DNA of 64,000 bases, taken from assembly GCF_040549045.1 (NCBI RefSeq), contig NZ_JBEWTB010000002.1, forward strand, positions 1,457,501 to 1,521,500, read 5' to 3'. A program made the position numbers and the translations under genes. Shown in pieces: positions 62,313 through 64,000 of the stretch (position 1 is its first letter; every line of letters begins with the position of its first letter). The notes beneath the pieces are model-generated. The model was not told the origin of the DNA and did not search any database. It worked only from the letters and a program-made list of their open reading frames with translations. Source of the stretch: Endozoicomonas sp. NE40. Lineage in GTDB: Bacteria; Pseudomonadota; Gammaproteobacteria; Pseudomonadales; Endozoicomonadaceae.

Positions 62313-62405
62313 CTAAAAGTCAATTGACGTATCAGTGAGCTTTAAAAAACAGAATCATTGACTATTTTTAGATCTTGCCAACTTCCTCAATCAGACGATT
62401 ATTCC

Positions 62406-62939
62406 ATGAACAAAATAACTATCACGAGGTTGCTTATGTGCGGCTTGTTGACTACGGCTGCAGCAGCACCTTTATCAATCGTCAACGCTACACCTGCGAC
62501 TCAGGAACCGGCACCAGTACAGCTGCCAGAGCCATCTCCTGAACAGACAAAAGAAGCCAGCGACTCAGTAAAACAGCAGGAACTGTTTCACGGATACTGG
62601 GTAAACCAGAGAGGTTCCACACTGGATATCAAGGAACATGAGGGGCTGTTAAGCGGTTATTTCACAACAGCCGAGGGTAAAACCAGAAGCTGCATCGGCG
62701 TGCCGGTGGCAATTACCGGGTCATCCAACAAAAATGCCATGGCCATCAGTTTTTCTATGGGGAGTTGCGGGTCGCCTGCTACTCTGGCAGTCACCGGCCT
62801 GATCATGAAAGACAAAAACGGTAACGAGCAACTGAGAACCCAGGCACTAATCCAGTTCAATGGAACAGAAAGCTGGGATTCACAGGTGCTGACCACCGAT
62901 TTTTATACCCGACAGGAACCTGCTAAAAAACCACAGTGA
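62406..62939 (+). CDS. Secreted avidin-like biotin-binding-fold protein
   Basis: 177 aa from ATG 62406, which gives a signal peptide (LLMCGLLTTAAAAPLSIVNA); the frame extends to 62358. After a Pro/Glu-rich linker comes an avidin barrel: GYWVNQRGSTLDI (streptavidin Asn23, Gln24, Gly26 and Ser27 kept), LLSGYFTTAEG, SPATLAVTG, LRTQALIQFNGTESWDSQVL and TTDFYTR (Asp128 kept). Positions of Trp79, Trp92 and Trp108 appear as Phe, Val and Ala, so biotin affinity may be lower; the Trp120 equivalent is kept. Two Cys could form a disulfide. It is divergent from bioBF across a BirA operator. Confidence 0.72.
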   Translation: MNKITITRLLMCGLLTTAAAAPLSIVNATPATQEPAPVQLPEPSPEQTKEASDSVKQQELFHGYWVNQRGSTLDIKEHEGLLSGYFTTAEGKTRSCIGVPVAITGSSNKNAMAISFSMGSCGSPATLAVTGLIMKDKNGNEQLRTQALIQFNGTESWDSQVLTTDFYTRQEPAKKPQ

Positions 62940-62957
62940 ATGGGTCAGGCAACCTGC

Positions 62958-63425
62958 TCAGGAAAGCAGGTAGCCTTCCATGACTAAGCCCACAAGTATG
63001 CCCAGAGATGCGCCGATCACCACTTCAAAGGGAGTATGCCCCAACAGCTCTTTCAACCGTTCATCGTGAACTTTTTCTTCGATCTTATGCGTCAGCCGTT
63101 CAATAATTTTATTGAGTACCCCGGCCTGCTTACCGGCAGCCCTGCGGATTCCGGCAGCGTCGTACATCACCACACTGGCAAAGATGGTTGCCATGGCAAA
63201 CTCGCTGCTGCCCCAGCCTTCAATCAACCCCACACAGGTAGCCAGTGAGGTGACTGTCGCCGAATGAGAACTGGGCATGCCCCCGGTGTCCCACAGACGC
63301 CGGATATTAATCTGCCCTTCCATCAACACCGAACTGATGACCTTGTAAAACTGAGCACTGAACCAGGCAATAAACACCACATCCAGAATTTTATTACCCA
63401 GAAACACACCCGATTCTAATAACAT
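62958..63425 (-). CDS. Divergent PAP2 family (DUF212) membrane protein
   Basis: 155 aa. Typical DUF212 pattern: LDVVFIAWFSAQFYKVISS, then RLWDTGGMPSSHSATVTSL (the PSSH motif related to PAP2 phosphatases), ASVVMYDAAGIRRAAGKQA and HTPFEVVIGASLGILVGLV. Four membrane segments. The activity is unproven for the family. It converges with the avidin-like gene and is divergent from yaaA. Confidence 0.88.
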   Translation of the reverse strand: MLLESGVFLGNKILDVVFIAWFSAQFYKVISSVLMEGQINIRRLWDTGGMPSSHSATVTSLATCVGLIEGWGSSEFAMATIFASVVMYDAAGIRRAAGKQAGVLNKIIERLTHKIEEKVHDERLKELLGHTPFEVVIGASLGILVGLVMEGYLLS

Positions 63426-63557
63426 CGTGTTTCAAACAACCATGAACAAAAACTTTGGCTGTGAACGTTACCAGCTTTATGGCCTGCTAGAAAAGCTTTT
63501 AGCAAGCGTCTAGTATTGAGTTCCATCGTACAAGATAAATAAGAGGCCGGAGTCATT

Positions 63558-64000
63558 ATGCTGATGGTTGTTTCCCCAGCCAAAACGCTGGATTACGATA
63601 CCCCACCTGTTACCAGTGCATCCAGCCAGCCGGATTTTCTGGAACAGTCTGAAGCGCTGATCAGACAGCTGCGCACCCTCACTCCGGCAGACCTTGGCAG
63701 CCTGATGAAAATCAGTGACAAGCTGGCGCAACTGAATGTGGCACGTTTTGAAGCCTGGCAGCAACCCTTCACTCCGGGCAATGCCAAACAGGCCGTACTG
63801 GCTTTCAAAGGCGATGTATACACGGGGCTGGATGCAGAAACCCTGACGGAGAAGCAGCTCCAGTTTGCCCAGAAGCATTTGCGTATTCTGTCCGGCCTGT
63901 ACGGCATCCTGCGTCCATTGGATCTGATGCAGGCTTACCGCCTGGAAATGGGAACTAAGTTTGCCAATGATGATGGAAAGGATCTTTATGCATTCTGGGG
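63558..64000 (+). CDS. yaaA: Peroxide stress protein YaaA (DUF328), partial
   Basis: The first 147 codons are present; the gene runs off the right edge. The start MLMVVSPAKTLDYDTPPVT and the blocks LAFKGDVYTGLDAETL and RILSGLYGILRPLDLMQAYR are characteristic of YaaA, which in E. coli lowers intracellular unincorporated iron during peroxide stress and binds DNA. AGGCCGGAG precedes the ATG. A near-palindrome (63485-63504) lies about 55 bp upstream and might be a regulatory site. Confidence 0.93.
   Translation, partial: MLMVVSPAKTLDYDTPPVTSASSQPDFLEQSEALIRQLRTLTPADLGSLMKISDKLAQLNVARFEAWQQPFTPGNAKQAVLAFKGDVYTGLDAETLTEKQLQFAQKHLRILSGLYGILRPLDLMQAYRLEMGTKFANDDGKDLYAFW

Overview
The window reads as a chromosomal segment of a marine-type gammaproteobacterium. 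The best fit, by inference, is Oceanospirillales and possibly an Endozoicomonas-like symbiont. Evidence is the mix of enteric-type pyrBI, nrdAB-yfaE, DUF406 and RstAB-like genes with Pseudomonas-like DUF3094-ndh and a long-tailed RhlB, plus large unknown proteins that look like host-directed effectors. Base composition is moderate, with clearly more AT-rich stretches at 1.4-3.6 kb, 6.3-8.4 kb and 53-56.6 kb. No phage, CRISPR array, insertion sequence or rRNA was seen.

Layout. 0.1-4.7 kb: two near-identical yjiH-yjiG membrane gene pairs flank an opposite-strand secreted lipase-like protein. 4.8-9.8 kb: DUF406, a MITE-like inverted repeat, DoxX, a TPR-type gene broken by a poly-A frameshift, an AlkB-like dioxygenase and a DTW tRNA-modifying enzyme. 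10-17.5 kb: ArnT-like transferase, TetR with PAP2 phosphatase, NdpA, a methyltransferase, and DUF3094 with type II NADH dehydrogenase. 17.5-18.5 kb: seven alternating tRNA-Asn and tRNA-Lys genes with their own promoter and terminator. 18.6-25.5 kb: TetR with a divergent RibD/DHFR-like gene, 2-Cys peroxiredoxin, Fur-boxed bacterioferritin, Grx4, M48 lipoprotein protease, aminotransferase. 25.5-30.4 kb: metE and an RstAB-like two-component system. 30.8-35 kb: nrdA-nrdB-yfaE behind paired NrdR boxes. 35-45 kb: peptide-binding protein, bile-acid-type symporter, pyrBI with a leader-peptide attenuator, DMT transporter, rhlB, PhoH. 45-51 kb: a three-gene RND efflux operon. 51-57.8 kb: a YbhGFS-like HlyD/ABC exporter split by a two-gene AT-rich insertion. 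57.8-64 kb: flavin reductase, gdhA, bioBF, a divergent secreted avidin-like protein, DUF212 and the start of yaaA.

Regulation is often readable. A 23-codon leader ORF whose stop lies inside a T-tailed hairpin precedes pyrB. Two NrdR boxes exactly 31 bp apart cover the nrdA promoter. A 9-15-9 BirA-type operator sits between bioB and the avidin-like gene. A near-consensus Fur box precedes bfr, and a 23-bp palindrome lies between a TetR gene and its divergent neighbour.

The most novel items are the avidin-like protein encoded back to back with biotin synthesis genes, and the insertion at 53.1-56.5 kb. That insertion carries a protein ending in a deaminase-toxin-like domain and a large protein with a possible Cys-His-Asp triad. 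All functional calls come from reading the sequence and from recalled family knowledge; no database search was run.
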